Positions 1 to 8,345 of a DNA stretch of 20,535 nt are shown piece by piece. The DNA lies in NCBI RefSeq assembly GCF_000972705.2, contig NZ_LATL02000292.1, forward strand, positions 1 through 20,535, given 5' to 3'. Position numbers and translations under genes: made by a program. Below the pieces are notes generated by a model. That model was not told where the DNA came from. It ran no database searches and saw nothing but the letters and a program-made list of their open reading frames with translations. The DNA comes from Limnoraphis robusta CS-951. GTDB lineage: Bacteria; Cyanobacteriota; Cyanobacteriia; Cyanobacteriales; Microcoleaceae. Within the stretch, counting starts at the first letter, position 1, and each line of letters starts with the position of its first letter.

Positions 1-60
1 GTCTCTAATGTAAATTGGGCATGGGAGCCTATTGAATTGGATTCTCAGATCGACTGCTAA
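1..60 (+). CDS. Possible 3' end of an upstream gene (partial)
   Basis: Frame 1 is open from the first base to a TAA at 58-60 and reads VSNVNWAWEPIELDSQIDC. The other two plus frames hit stops within the first dozen bases. Nineteen codons are too few to assign a family, and an open run of this length can occur by chance. If real, it lies 56 bp upstream of the kinase gene on the same strand. Confidence 0.3.
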   Translation, partial: VSNVNWAWEPIELDSQIDC

Positions 61-116
61 TCTAAAATTTACTACACCCGACTCAACTTGAACCCTGAGT
101 TTCATCCCTCAAATCC

Positions 117-2042
117 ATGAGTACCTCCATTTATCCGGGCATGATCCTGCGAAACCATTATCACATTATGCGCCAATTGGGGCATGGTGGTTTTGGACGC
201 ACCTACTTAGCAGAAGATCAGTATCGGTTTAACGAACTATGTGTGTTAAAGGAATTCGCCCCGCAAGTTCAAGGAAGTTATGGCTTGCAAAAGTCTCAAG
301 AACTCTTTGAACGAGAAGCCCAAATTCTCTATCAACTCAAACATCCGCAAATTCCTTGTTTTCGAGAACTGTTCCGTGAGAAAATTGATGGCAAGGGTTA
401 TTTGTTTGTCGTTCAAGATTATGTCAAGGGTTCAACCTATCGAGAATTAATCACCCAATACAAAAGCCAGGGAACTCGCTTCAGTGAACTGGAAGTGACA
501 CAAGTTATGTTGCAGCTATTACCTGTGCTGCAATACATTCACTCTCATGGGGTGATTCATCGCGATATCTCTCCCGATAATGTGATTCGACGTCAAGCTG
601 ATGGATTACCGGTTTTGATTGATTTTGGAGGTGTAAAACAGATTAAAGCCAAGGTTGATTCTGAATTGGGTGTTCGTCAGCTTCCGCCCAGTCCTGCGAC
701 TCGTTTGGGAAAACTGGGTTATGCTCCCGAAGAACAAATGCAGATGGGAATTGCTTCTCCTCACAGTGATTTGTATAGCTTGGCGGCGACGATGGTGGTT
801 ATGTTGACCGGAAAAGAACCCCAGCATCTGATTGATAGTTATCATCTCACCTGGAATTGGCGATCGCAAGCAACAGTCAATCCGAAGTTAGCCGCAATTT
901 TGGATAAAATGTTGGCGTACAAACCCGAGGATCGCTATCAAAGCGCCTCGCAAGTCCTACAAGCGCTCAACGATACCCCAGTTGTACTCCCTCATATTCC
1001 CACACAAACCCCGCCGGAGATCGATCATTTGCCTGTGGTGTTAACCCAGCCTCCGCCCGTAGAAATGCCAATTCCTACCCCTATTGCTGCGACTCCAAAC
1101 ACAGTTCTCCAAAAAACCCAATATCAATGGCTGAAACTTCCCTGGAATTTATCTTCAACTTGGAGAACGGTACTGTTAGTCACGGTTTCTATGGTGGTTA
1201 TGGGGGGAATTGGTTGGATGAGTGGTTCTTACTGGATGAATCGCCTCCCCAAATCAGAAGATAGCCAATTTACAGCGATGGGTGAACTGCAACGTCAGGA
1301 GTTTATCCAAAATCGCCGTCAAGAGTTAGGTGTCGATTATCAATATTTGATTGAACTGGTGAATGAGGAATTTTATCATCGTTATCCCACTCAAAGGGGC
1401 CGAACGTTAACGTCTGATTCTGCTGATGCTTCCTGGCGAAAACGATGGGATAAAACGGCTTATGATGTGTTAAATCGACTCGCTGTAATTAGTGATGAAT
1501 CTCGCCGTAAATTAGGACAGTACACCGTCGCTGATCTTGAACAGTGGAAGAGGGATGCCGATGCGTTAAATTTAAGTAGTCGTGCCTTAGAAGATTTATC
1601 GGATGCTCGATTTTTCTATTTATTTTCTGAACAACCTCGTGGTCAAAATTTACTGGATTTGCCTATTGGTCAGGTTTGGCAAGCCTTAAGTGCGGATCAA
1701 TTAAAGTTGTTACAGCAAGGGCAGAATCTAAAAGAGGTTCAGTTTGATGAGAATGCCAGCAATAAACTGATACAAGGAGTCTTACAACCGGGTGAGGGAA
1801 AAGTCTATATTGCTTGGCTAAAACGGAAGCAAAATTTACGGATAAAATTAAACGTGCCACAGAAATCTACTTTTCTTTCTGTCTATACTCCGAGTCGCCG
1901 CAAAAAAGCTAAAACAATACTGGAAGATGCGAGACTTCAGAGTTGGTCAGGACAGTTAGATGATACAGGTTATTATGAAATTGTCGTAGTTTCTGATTCC
2001 AAAGAGCCGATTAATTATGAGTTGATTCTCGACGTTGAATAA
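117..2042 (+). CDS. Membrane-anchored Ser/Thr protein kinase (Hanks type)
   Basis: A 641-residue kinase expected to phosphorylate Ser/Thr on cytoplasmic targets. Visible motifs are the glycine loop GHGGFG (22-27), the ATP-anchoring K45 in VLKEF, the catalytic loop HRDISPDN (D150, N155), DFGG (169-172) and the APEE activation-segment end (203-206); the kinase fold ends near 285. A proline-rich linker (about 288-328) leads to a single transmembrane helix (about 351-373). The C-terminal part (about 380-641) is then outside the cytoplasmic membrane. Residues about 551-641 look like a beta-sandwich of the pre-peptidase C-terminal type often found at the end of cyanobacterial kinases (GEGKVYIAWL, then WSGQLDDTGYYE). 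The order of domains suggests a receptor kinase sensing something in the periplasm; the signal and substrate are not visible. The downstream neighbour is convergent, so it is probably monocistronic. The ATG at 117 is the first in frame and the preceding leader is short. Confidence 0.93.
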   Translation: MSTSIYPGMILRNHYHIMRQLGHGGFGRTYLAEDQYRFNELCVLKEFAPQVQGSYGLQKSQELFEREAQILYQLKHPQIPCFRELFREKIDGKGYLFVVQDYVKGSTYRELITQYKSQGTRFSELEVTQVMLQLLPVLQYIHSHGVIHRDISPDNVIRRQADGLPVLIDFGGVKQIKAKVDSELGVRQLPPSPATRLGKLGYAPEEQMQMGIASPHSDLYSLAATMVVMLTGKEPQHLIDSYHLTWNWRSQATVNPKLAAILDKMLAYKPEDRYQSASQVLQALNDTPVVLPHIPTQTPPEIDHLPVVLTQPPPVEMPIPTPIAATPNTVLQKTQYQWLKLPWNLSSTWRTVLLVTVSMVVMGGIGWMSGSYWMNRLPKSEDSQFTAMGELQRQEFIQNRRQELGVDYQYLIELVNEEFYHRYPTQRGRTLTSDSADASWRKRWDKTAYDVLNRLAVISDESRRKLGQYTVADLEQWKRDADALNLSSRALEDLSDARFFYLFSEQPRGQNLLDLPIGQVWQALSADQLKLLQQGQNLKEVQFDENASNKLIQGVLQPGEGKVYIAWLKRKQNLRIKLNVPQKSTFLSVYTPSRRKKAKTILEDARLQSWSGQLDDTGYYEIVVVSDSKEPINYELILDVE

Positions 2043-2109
2043 GGTTATCTAAAATCCTTAAATGTTGGCTATAGATGATTGATAGGGAGTTTTTACAGTG
2101 ATCAGTCTT

Positions 2110-2137
2110 GTAGGGGTAATTCATGAATTACTCCTAC
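2110..2137. repeat. 28-bp near-perfect palindrome
   Basis: The left arm GTAGGGGTAATTC (2110-2122) and right arm GAATTACTCCTAC (2125-2137) pair over 13 positions with one G-T wobble around an AT loop. It sits 67 bp after the kinase stop. There is no T-run, so it is a poor intrinsic terminator. It resembles the small dispersed palindromes scattered between cyanobacterial genes; that comparison is from memory. Confidence 0.6.
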
Positions 2138-2192
2138 CAGTTATATCATGGCCGGATAATTAGTGATAAAAAACTTTCTCATAATCCTCCTC

Positions 2193-2373
<181 letters not shown>

Positions 2374-2437
2374 ATTTATAGGGGTTAAATAAATCCCCAG
2401 TCACTTTTGTGCAACCAGGGATTGAATATTATTTGTA

Positions 2438-3328
2438 CTAAAAATTAAACTTCCTTCGATCTTTTTGAGTTTGAATCAGTTGTTGTTCTAGACTGTCCCA
2501 ATCTTCTTGTTCGATCAGATGAATCAATCCATCTAGACTACTCCGATAAGCTTGAAGCGATCGCAATAAAGCCGTTCGATTATACCGCGCCATCATCACC
2601 CCCAACTCCGGATTTCCACCCCCCACACGACTGGTATCCCGAAAGCCGGAACTCGCTAATTGTTGAGCCAGTTGTTGAACGTTGACATCTTCTTCTGCGG
2701 TTAAAGCCGCAATTAAACTCGCACTGACAGTAACAGGTAAATGAGAAATCCAAGCCACCGTTTTATCATGATCTTGGGGTGAACATTGATAGACTTTTGC
2801 TTGTAATAAATGAGCAATTTGAGTCACAATTTCCAAGTCATAATTTGATGTCGTTTCCGTCGGCGTGATCACATAGGGGTTCCCCAGAAATAAATTTTTT
2901 TTAGCAGCTTCTATGCCACTTTCAGCCGTTCCCGCCATTGGATGTCCGCCCACAAAATGGGGCCAAAGTTTAGAAAGAGTTTCAACGATGGGCTGCTTAA
3001 CCGAACCGACATCTGTTACAATAGTGGTCGGTTTAAGATAGGGAATTAACTGTTCAAGTGTGGAAGCGATCGCCGCAATCGGCGTACAAATAAACACAAC
3101 ATCAGCACGAGCCATCAAAGACAAATCGACACTCGCCTCATCGACAACACCCATCGCGATTGCCTTTTCACAAGTGCTAGAATGACGACTCACGCCTAAA
3201 ACCCGATACGCTTGCCCGTGTGAGGGATAATTGTCAGCCTGCAATTGTATCAATTTGGGTTGAATCGAACATAAATCCAACCCCATTGAACCGCCAATTA
3301 AACCCAAGCCAACAATGCCAATATTCAT
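2438..3328 (-). CDS. tyrA: Arogenate/prephenate dehydrogenase (TyrA)
   Basis: Oxidative decarboxylation step of tyrosine synthesis; cyanobacterial members usually use arogenate and NADP+. The 296-residue product starts with the dinucleotide-binding signature GIVGLGLIGGS at the extreme N-terminus. It continues with VSRHSST after the second strand (the Arg suits NADP+), DVGSVK near 106-111, and the active-site segment GGHPMAGTAESG with the catalytic His near 129. Length fits the family (about 280-300). An ORF extends eight codons further upstream to a TTG at 3352, but ATG 3328 puts the Rossmann motif in its usual place, so I chose it. Neither start has a convincing Shine-Dalgarno. It is convergent with the kinase and divergent from the pentapeptide genes, so it is probably transcribed alone. 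Confidence 0.93.
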   Translation of the reverse strand: MNIGIVGLGLIGGSMGLDLCSIQPKLIQLQADNYPSHGQAYRVLGVSRHSSTCEKAIAMGVVDEASVDLSLMARADVVFICTPIAAIASTLEQLIPYLKPTTIVTDVGSVKQPIVETLSKLWPHFVGGHPMAGTAESGIEAAKKNLFLGNPYVITPTETTSNYDLEIVTQIAHLLQAKVYQCSPQDHDKTVAWISHLPVTVSASLIAALTAEEDVNVQQLAQQLASSGFRDTSRVGGGNPELGVMMARYNRTALLRSLQAYRSSLDGLIHLIEQEDWDSLEQQLIQTQKDRRKFNF

Positions 3329-3445
3329 TTGAGACTGTACAGATTTAATCAAGATTTATAGTCTTTAATTTAACTCATATTTCAACTCAATTATCAAGAA
3401 TAATCCGGAATTGTAGTCTCCCCGTAGGCAGTCAAATTTTTTTGA

Positions 3446-3451
3446 TATAAT
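3446..3451 (+). promoter_or_regulatory. Candidate -10 box for the pentapeptide genes
   Basis: TATAAT lies 46 bp before ATG 3497 in the tyrA/pentapeptide divergent gap. No good -35 is present at 16-18 bp. Transcription from it would begin near 3458, which leaves a short leader for ATG 3497 but almost none for the upstream ATG 3461. Confidence 0.4.
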
Positions 3452-3496
3452 AGATACTTGATGACAACCTGTTTTTTACTCGGAAAACTTTCAGGC

Positions 3497-5062
3497 ATGA
3501 ATGCCGAAGAACTGATTCAAAGCTATCAATCCGGGGCAAGAGATTTTAGTGCGATCCTGCTTTGTGAAGCCAATCTCAGTCGTGCTGTTCTCTCGGGAGC
3601 CAACTTCTCTCAAGCCGTCCTCAGCATTACCAATCTCAGCGGCGCTAATCTCAGTGGGGCTAACCTCTCGAGAGCCAAACTCAACGTCGCCAAATTAAGC
3701 GGCGCCAACCTTTCCCAAGCCAATCTCAATGGCGCAGTCCTGAATGTTGCCAATCTGATTCGAGCAGATCTCAGTCACGCCACCCTGATCAATGCCTCTT
3801 TGATCCGTTCAGAGTTGATCCGCGCCGATCTCAGTTACGCCATTTTAACCTCCGCAAACCTCAGTGAAGCCGATCTGCGCGAAGCCACCCTGCGACAAGT
3901 TGATCTGCGACAGGCAAACCTCAACAACGCCAATCTGCGAGATGCCGTTTTGATCGCCAGCAACTTAGAAGGAACCAGCCTCCACGCCGCCGATCTCAGT
4001 CGAGCCGACTTGCGTGGCGCCAATCTCGTCAACGCCGAACTCCGCCAGGTGAACCTCAGCCAAGCCAATTTAAGCGGAGCCAACCTCAAAGGCGCGAATT
4101 TGCGTTGGGCAGACTTAAACGGAGCCGATCTGCGGGGTGCCAACCTAGAACAAGCGCGACTCAGTGGAGCAAGTTTGTATGGAGCCGATCTCAGCCATGC
4201 CAGCTTACTCTATACCAACTTAATTCATGCCGATCTCACCCAAGCCAACCTCACCGGAGCAGACTGGACAGGAGCCGATCTCACCGGAGCCGCCCTCACA
4301 GGCGCAAAACTCTACGACGTCTCTCGATTTGAAGTCAAAGCCGACGAGATCACCTGTGATTGGGTAGACGTCAGTCCCAACGGCGACGGAAGTCAAGTTC
4401 TTCGGTTTAGCGCTCAAGAAGCCTACCAATTTTTTAACGCCACTTCCCCAATGGTAGAAATTAGCATAGATGCGGCGCTCGATGCGGATGCTCACTGCGC
4501 CCTAGCAGATGCTTATCGCTACATTTTCCGCCATAGCCCGATGATCAATCGCCCTCCCAGTATAGAGGTCAGTTCGAGGCGAACAACTTTATCGTTTAGG
4601 ATAGAAAGGGACGAACAACTATTCCCCACCGCTTATGTTGTCATTCTTCCCTTTCAAGATGCAGTTCCTACTCAACAAAGCATTCGGAATCTGGTTCAGA
4701 TGCTCGGCTCTGAAAATTTCATCAGCTTGAGCGTTCGACACTCCCATCAAATCGGAAAATTGGTGAGCGAAATCAAACAACAACTCGATCAGATCTCCGA
4801 CTTAAAATTACGCTCCCAATCCCTATCCCAACCAGAAAGTACCCAAGCTTTCTTTGCTTCTCCCACTCGGACAACCCTGAGAAACTTTCACAATCGAACC
4901 CTCAAAATTCATAGCCATCCTCAATTTGGACGAAGCTTACTTAATGTGCCAGAACTCATCAACTCCTCGGGATACTCCCAAGAGAAATATTTTGAGATGA
5001 TGGCTCCCTCATTAGAAAATCTCGCCGACTTTCTCACCTTCTCCAATCAAGTTGAGATGTGA
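3497..5062 (+). CDS. Pentapeptide-repeat protein with unnamed C-terminal domain, paralogue 1
   Basis: A 521-residue protein. Residues about 23-272 are roughly 50 uninterrupted A(D/N)LXX pentapeptides, enough for a dozen turns of a right-handed quadrilateral beta-helix. Residues about 273-521 form a separate domain without pentapeptides, marked by ITCDWVDVSPNGDG and PPSIEVSSRRTTLSFRIE. There is no signal peptide or membrane helix, so it is probably cytoplasmic. The frame is open back to TTG 3458 and ATG 3461. I prefer ATG 3497 because MNAEELIQSYQSGARDF then aligns with the start of the neighbouring paralogue (MAQELVKIYSLVKKYKEGERNF). Pentapeptide proteins often act as protein-binding scaffolds or DNA mimics, but nothing here assigns a role. 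It is the first gene of a probable operon with the paralogue 74 bp downstream. Confidence 0.85.
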   Translation: MNAEELIQSYQSGARDFSAILLCEANLSRAVLSGANFSQAVLSITNLSGANLSGANLSRAKLNVAKLSGANLSQANLNGAVLNVANLIRADLSHATLINASLIRSELIRADLSYAILTSANLSEADLREATLRQVDLRQANLNNANLRDAVLIASNLEGTSLHAADLSRADLRGANLVNAELRQVNLSQANLSGANLKGANLRWADLNGADLRGANLEQARLSGASLYGADLSHASLLYTNLIHADLTQANLTGADWTGADLTGAALTGAKLYDVSRFEVKADEITCDWVDVSPNGDGSQVLRFSAQEAYQFFNATSPMVEISIDAALDADAHCALADAYRYIFRHSPMINRPPSIEVSSRRTTLSFRIERDEQLFPTAYVVILPFQDAVPTQQSIRNLVQMLGSENFISLSVRHSHQIGKLVSEIKQQLDQISDLKLRSQSLSQPESTQAFFASPTRTTLRNFHNRTLKIHSHPQFGRSLLNVPELINSSGYSQEKYFEMMAPSLENLADFLTFSNQVEM

Positions 5063-5136
5063 GGAGGACAGAAGAACCCTGATGAAATTAACACTTCAAC
5101 CGTTGAACCAATTTAGTACAGGATAAATGGGTGGTT

Positions 5137-6690
5137 ATGGCACAGGAACTCGTAAAAATCTATAGCTTAGTCAAAAAATATAAGGAAGGAGAACGGAATT
5201 TTACGGGTATCAACCTCAACGAAGCCAATTTGAGCCGAATTAACCTCAGTCAAGCTAATTTGAGCGATGCGTCCCTGTGTGTTACCAACTTGAGCGCCGC
5301 CGATCTCACCGGGAGCAATTTGAGTCGGGCTAATCTTAATGTCGCTCGCTTGAGTCAAGCCAACCTCAGCCATGCGAACCTGACGAGAGCTACCCTAAAT
5401 GTGGCTAACTTAGTCCGAGCCGATTTAAGCGATGCTACCTTAGTTGAAGCCTTAGCCATTCGCTCAGAACTAATTCGAGCCAGACTCAACAACGCCAACC
5501 TCACCAAAGCCAACCTCAACGGCGCCGACTTGCGAGAAGCCCGAGTCGAACAGACAAACTTTTCTCAAGCTAATCTCAGTGGGGCGAACCTGCGAGGGGT
5601 GTCAGGCGTCTCAGCCAATCTGCAAAAAGCCGACTTACGCCGAGCCAATTTAGTCAAAGCCAATTTACCCAAAGCCAATCTCAGTCACGCTGAGATGCGA
5701 CAAGCCAACCTAACTTATGCTGATTTGCGACAAGCCAATTTGACAGGGGCGAATTTACGATGGGCTGATCTACGCGGCGCTAATTTAACAGGGGCGAATT
5801 TAAACGGGGCGAACCTATCTGGGGCGAATTTAAGCGGGGCGAATTTGCATCGAGTCAGTTTAGCCAAAGCCAGTCTCGTTCATGTGGATTTAACCCAAAC
5901 GAATTTAATTAAAGCCGATTGGATGGGCGCTGATATTTCCGGTGCCACCTTAACCGGAGCGAAACTTTATGAAGTTCCTCGATTTAATTTAAAAGCCGAA
6001 GATATCACCTGTGAATGGGTTGATCTCAGTCCTAACGGTGATCATACCCTGGTTTATCACTTTACACCTGAAACCCTCAAAAAGTTTTTTAATCAAGTTC
6101 TCCCCACTGTGCAGGTGATTGTTGATGCTCCCTTAGATATTGAGGCGAATTTACGACTCGCTCAAACTTACCATTGCATCGCCCAAGAATATTCGATTCT
6201 CAAACATCCCCCCAGCATTGACACCGACATCCGCCGCACTGTGATTACTTTTCGCATCGATCACGAAGAATATTTATTCTCAATGGGATGCTTGGCAATT
6301 TTTCCTTTTGATGATGCCAACAAGACTCAAAAAAATATTGTCAATCTGGTGAGGAATTTACAAGATTTCAGCGAAAAAAATCCAAACCAACTGCGCGTTT
6401 TAGCCGCGATGGGTGAAGTGATTTCTAAAGCTCACGATCTCAAACAGGTTGTACGTTCTGTGCGATCAGAGCAAATTCCTCAATTTTTCCACCGTCCCAC
6501 CCAAACGATTTTAACTAATTCCAGTCAAAAACAGTTAATCGTCTACACTCATAGCGATTTCGGGAAACGCTTTAAACCCTCCGTCGCTGATCGAGAAATG
6601 GAAAATCATCACAGCAAACAGCTTGAACCCCTGTTACTCGATGTCGAACAGGTGATTGATTTTATCGATAGTTTTGACTATCTTAGTTAA
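5137..6690 (+). CDS. Pentapeptide-repeat protein with unnamed C-terminal domain, paralogue 2
   Basis: A 517-residue protein with the same architecture as its upstream neighbour: a short charged N-terminus, about 51 pentapeptides (roughly 23-277, with a small irregularity around LVEALAIRSEL) and the shared C-terminal domain from about 278. That domain has ITCEWVDLSPNGDH, then VDAPLDIEANLRLAQTY and a PPSIDTDIRRTVITFRID block. The two proteins match position by position in both halves, so they arose by gene duplication, but they have diverged well beyond a recent event. The ATG at 5137 is chosen over GTG 5131; a GGTGG sits just before it. No terminator separates it from the helicase-like gene 52 bp downstream, so the three may be co-transcribed. 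Function unknown. Confidence 0.87.
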   Translation: MAQELVKIYSLVKKYKEGERNFTGINLNEANLSRINLSQANLSDASLCVTNLSAADLTGSNLSRANLNVARLSQANLSHANLTRATLNVANLVRADLSDATLVEALAIRSELIRARLNNANLTKANLNGADLREARVEQTNFSQANLSGANLRGVSGVSANLQKADLRRANLVKANLPKANLSHAEMRQANLTYADLRQANLTGANLRWADLRGANLTGANLNGANLSGANLSGANLHRVSLAKASLVHVDLTQTNLIKADWMGADISGATLTGAKLYEVPRFNLKAEDITCEWVDLSPNGDHTLVYHFTPETLKKFFNQVLPTVQVIVDAPLDIEANLRLAQTYHCIAQEYSILKHPPSIDTDIRRTVITFRIDHEEYLFSMGCLAIFPFDDANKTQKNIVNLVRNLQDFSEKNPNQLRVLAAMGEVISKAHDLKQVVRSVRSEQIPQFFHRPTQTILTNSSQKQLIVYTHSDFGKRFKPSVADREMENHHSKQLEPLLLDVEQVIDFIDSFDYLS

Positions 6691-6742
6691 AAGTCAAGGT
6701 TAATTCAGGGATACTGCTCTTGCTTAGTCTCTTGGCAATCTC

Positions 6743-8317
6743 TTGATTGAGGTAGAAGCTCATAATTTATTGCAAAATTTTCTGCGATCGCAAGGCAGAG
6801 CATCATGGCCTCATTATCTGACAATGGCCAGGTTAGTGGCTAGAGCCTTGCGATTAGGCCGGAGTGCCTTAATTCAGACGGGTGTAGCCCCAGGGAGTCA
6901 CCATCATTCCTATCGCTTCAGTTATCTGATTCCCGTCTTGATTTGGTCTGAACCCGTGTTGATTGTTGCACCAGAATGGCTGTTAACGGAGCTACAACAG
7001 GAAGAAATTCCCCAATTGTTTCAATCGCAAGCAATCGACCACTCTCAGCTTGAGCAATCGATCATTCGGGGCGATCGCTGGCCTGAAGAATCCAACTTTC
7101 AGGGGGTTTTACTCACCACTCCCCAGGAATGGTTAAGCGATCGCTTAGGGGAAAGACAGCAGTTTCCGGCTGATATTCCAACCATTATTGATGGGGTTGA
7201 TGACTTAGAAGCCTGGACGAGTGAACAACTCACCGCCTGTATTCAACCCCAGGATTGGACCGAACTTTTAGAAGCCCAACCCCAAAAAACAGACAAGATC
7301 CGCGAAGCGAAAATTCACCTGACAAAAGCCATTTTTCAACGTCCCCCCAATCCCTACCACTGTCATTTATTGGATCACTCAGAACAAGCCATTCTAGAGC
7401 CACTCTACAAGGATTGGGTGGAGATTGAGCAATCCTCTATAACTTCCCCCAACGACAGCCTCACGCCTCAATATCCCCAGGCTTGGAATCAATTTTGGCA
7501 GCAATGGCAAACCGAAGAACAATTACGATGGGTACAAGTCGATCGCGATCAAGGGACTTTCTCTGTATACTGTAGTCCGGTGGAAGTTCGTTCTTTCCTC
7601 AGTTCCGTTTGGCCTTTACAGCCCGTTGTTTTGATTGGGGGAGCGCTAGATTTACAGAAAACCGCCCCCGCTTATCGTCAGTTAGTGGGACTCGGGGAGA
7701 TCACTTGTGTGAAGTTTTCACCCGATCGCAATTCCCAATTGATTCAACTTTATTTACCCAAACGCCTCCCTTTACCCAATACTCCTGGATTTCAAGGGGC
7801 TTTAATTGAGGAAATTCGCGGCTTACTTTGTATGAGTATTGCAATAGAGGGATTAACGGTGTTATTGATTGAAGATACACCCCTGAAAACTCAGATCGGA
7901 GCCGTGTTTGCGGCGGAATTTGGTTCACGAGTGCAAGTTGAAACGACTAAACTGGATCAGCAGGGAATTTTAGTCACAGGTTGGGAATTTTGGCGAAAAC
8001 ATCAGGGAAAACTTCCCTCCCCTCATTTACTGGCGATCGCCACTTTACCTTTACCCTCATTAGAACATCCCCTGGTTGCAGGGCGAGTCTCTCACTACAA
8101 ACAAAACCGTCTCGACTGGTTTCGGCTTTATCTACTTCCGACGGCTTTAAATGAGTTACAACGGGCTGTTGCACCTGTGCGAGATTGTCAAGGGGTTGTG
8201 GCGTTATTTGATAGTCGAGTTTTGCATCGCAGCTATGGTGAACAGGTGTTAGCCGCGTTGAGTCCATACGCTCGCATTGATTATTTAGATACAACTTGGT
8301 TTAATCGTTTAGATTGA
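6743..8317 (+). CDS. DinG/XPD-like helicase relative with degenerate ATPase motifs
   Basis: A 524-residue protein with DinG-like layout. N-terminally, ALIQTGVAPGSHHHSYRF followed by YLIPVLI (44-66) occupies the place where a helicase has its GxGxGKT loop and the helix after it, but the Gly-Lys-Thr/Ser is missing. IIDGVDDLEAW (148-158) lies where DEAH would be. The C-terminal LPTALNELQRAVAPVRD (465-481), then GVVALFDSRV and SYG, follows DinG motif VI and its tail closely, except that the usual GR of QGxGRxIR is replaced by AP. I infer a helicase fold that probably does not hydrolyse ATP in the standard way. There is no Cys cluster that would suggest the XPD iron-sulfur domain. The start is a TTG; the first in-frame ATG would remove 27 residues that look like part of the fold. 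It is convergent with the histidine kinase, 28 bp apart. Confidence 0.72.
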   Translation: MIEVEAHNLLQNFLRSQGRASWPHYLTMARLVARALRLGRSALIQTGVAPGSHHHSYRFSYLIPVLIWSEPVLIVAPEWLLTELQQEEIPQLFQSQAIDHSQLEQSIIRGDRWPEESNFQGVLLTTPQEWLSDRLGERQQFPADIPTIIDGVDDLEAWTSEQLTACIQPQDWTELLEAQPQKTDKIREAKIHLTKAIFQRPPNPYHCHLLDHSEQAILEPLYKDWVEIEQSSITSPNDSLTPQYPQAWNQFWQQWQTEEQLRWVQVDRDQGTFSVYCSPVEVRSFLSSVWPLQPVVLIGGALDLQKTAPAYRQLVGLGEITCVKFSPDRNSQLIQLYLPKRLPLPNTPGFQGALIEEIRGLLCMSIAIEGLTVLLIEDTPLKTQIGAVFAAEFGSRVQVETTKLDQQGILVTGWEFWRKHQGKLPSPHLLAIATLPLPSLEHPLVAGRVSHYKQNRLDWFRLYLLPTALNELQRAVAPVRDCQGVVALFDSRVLHRSYGEQVLAALSPYARIDYLDTTWFNRLD

Positions 8318-8345
8318 GAGTCAAGCTGGGTGTAGGGTGAAAGAA

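Noticed and set aside
2383..2400. GGGG/CCCC hairpin downstream of tyrA
   Set aside because: Only four strong pairs and no T-run on the minus strand; too weak to call a terminator.
3835..4495. Short frames within the pentapeptide gene
   Set aside because: The five-codon periodicity of the gene keeps other frames open; products are low-complexity Arg/Ser/Leu strings.
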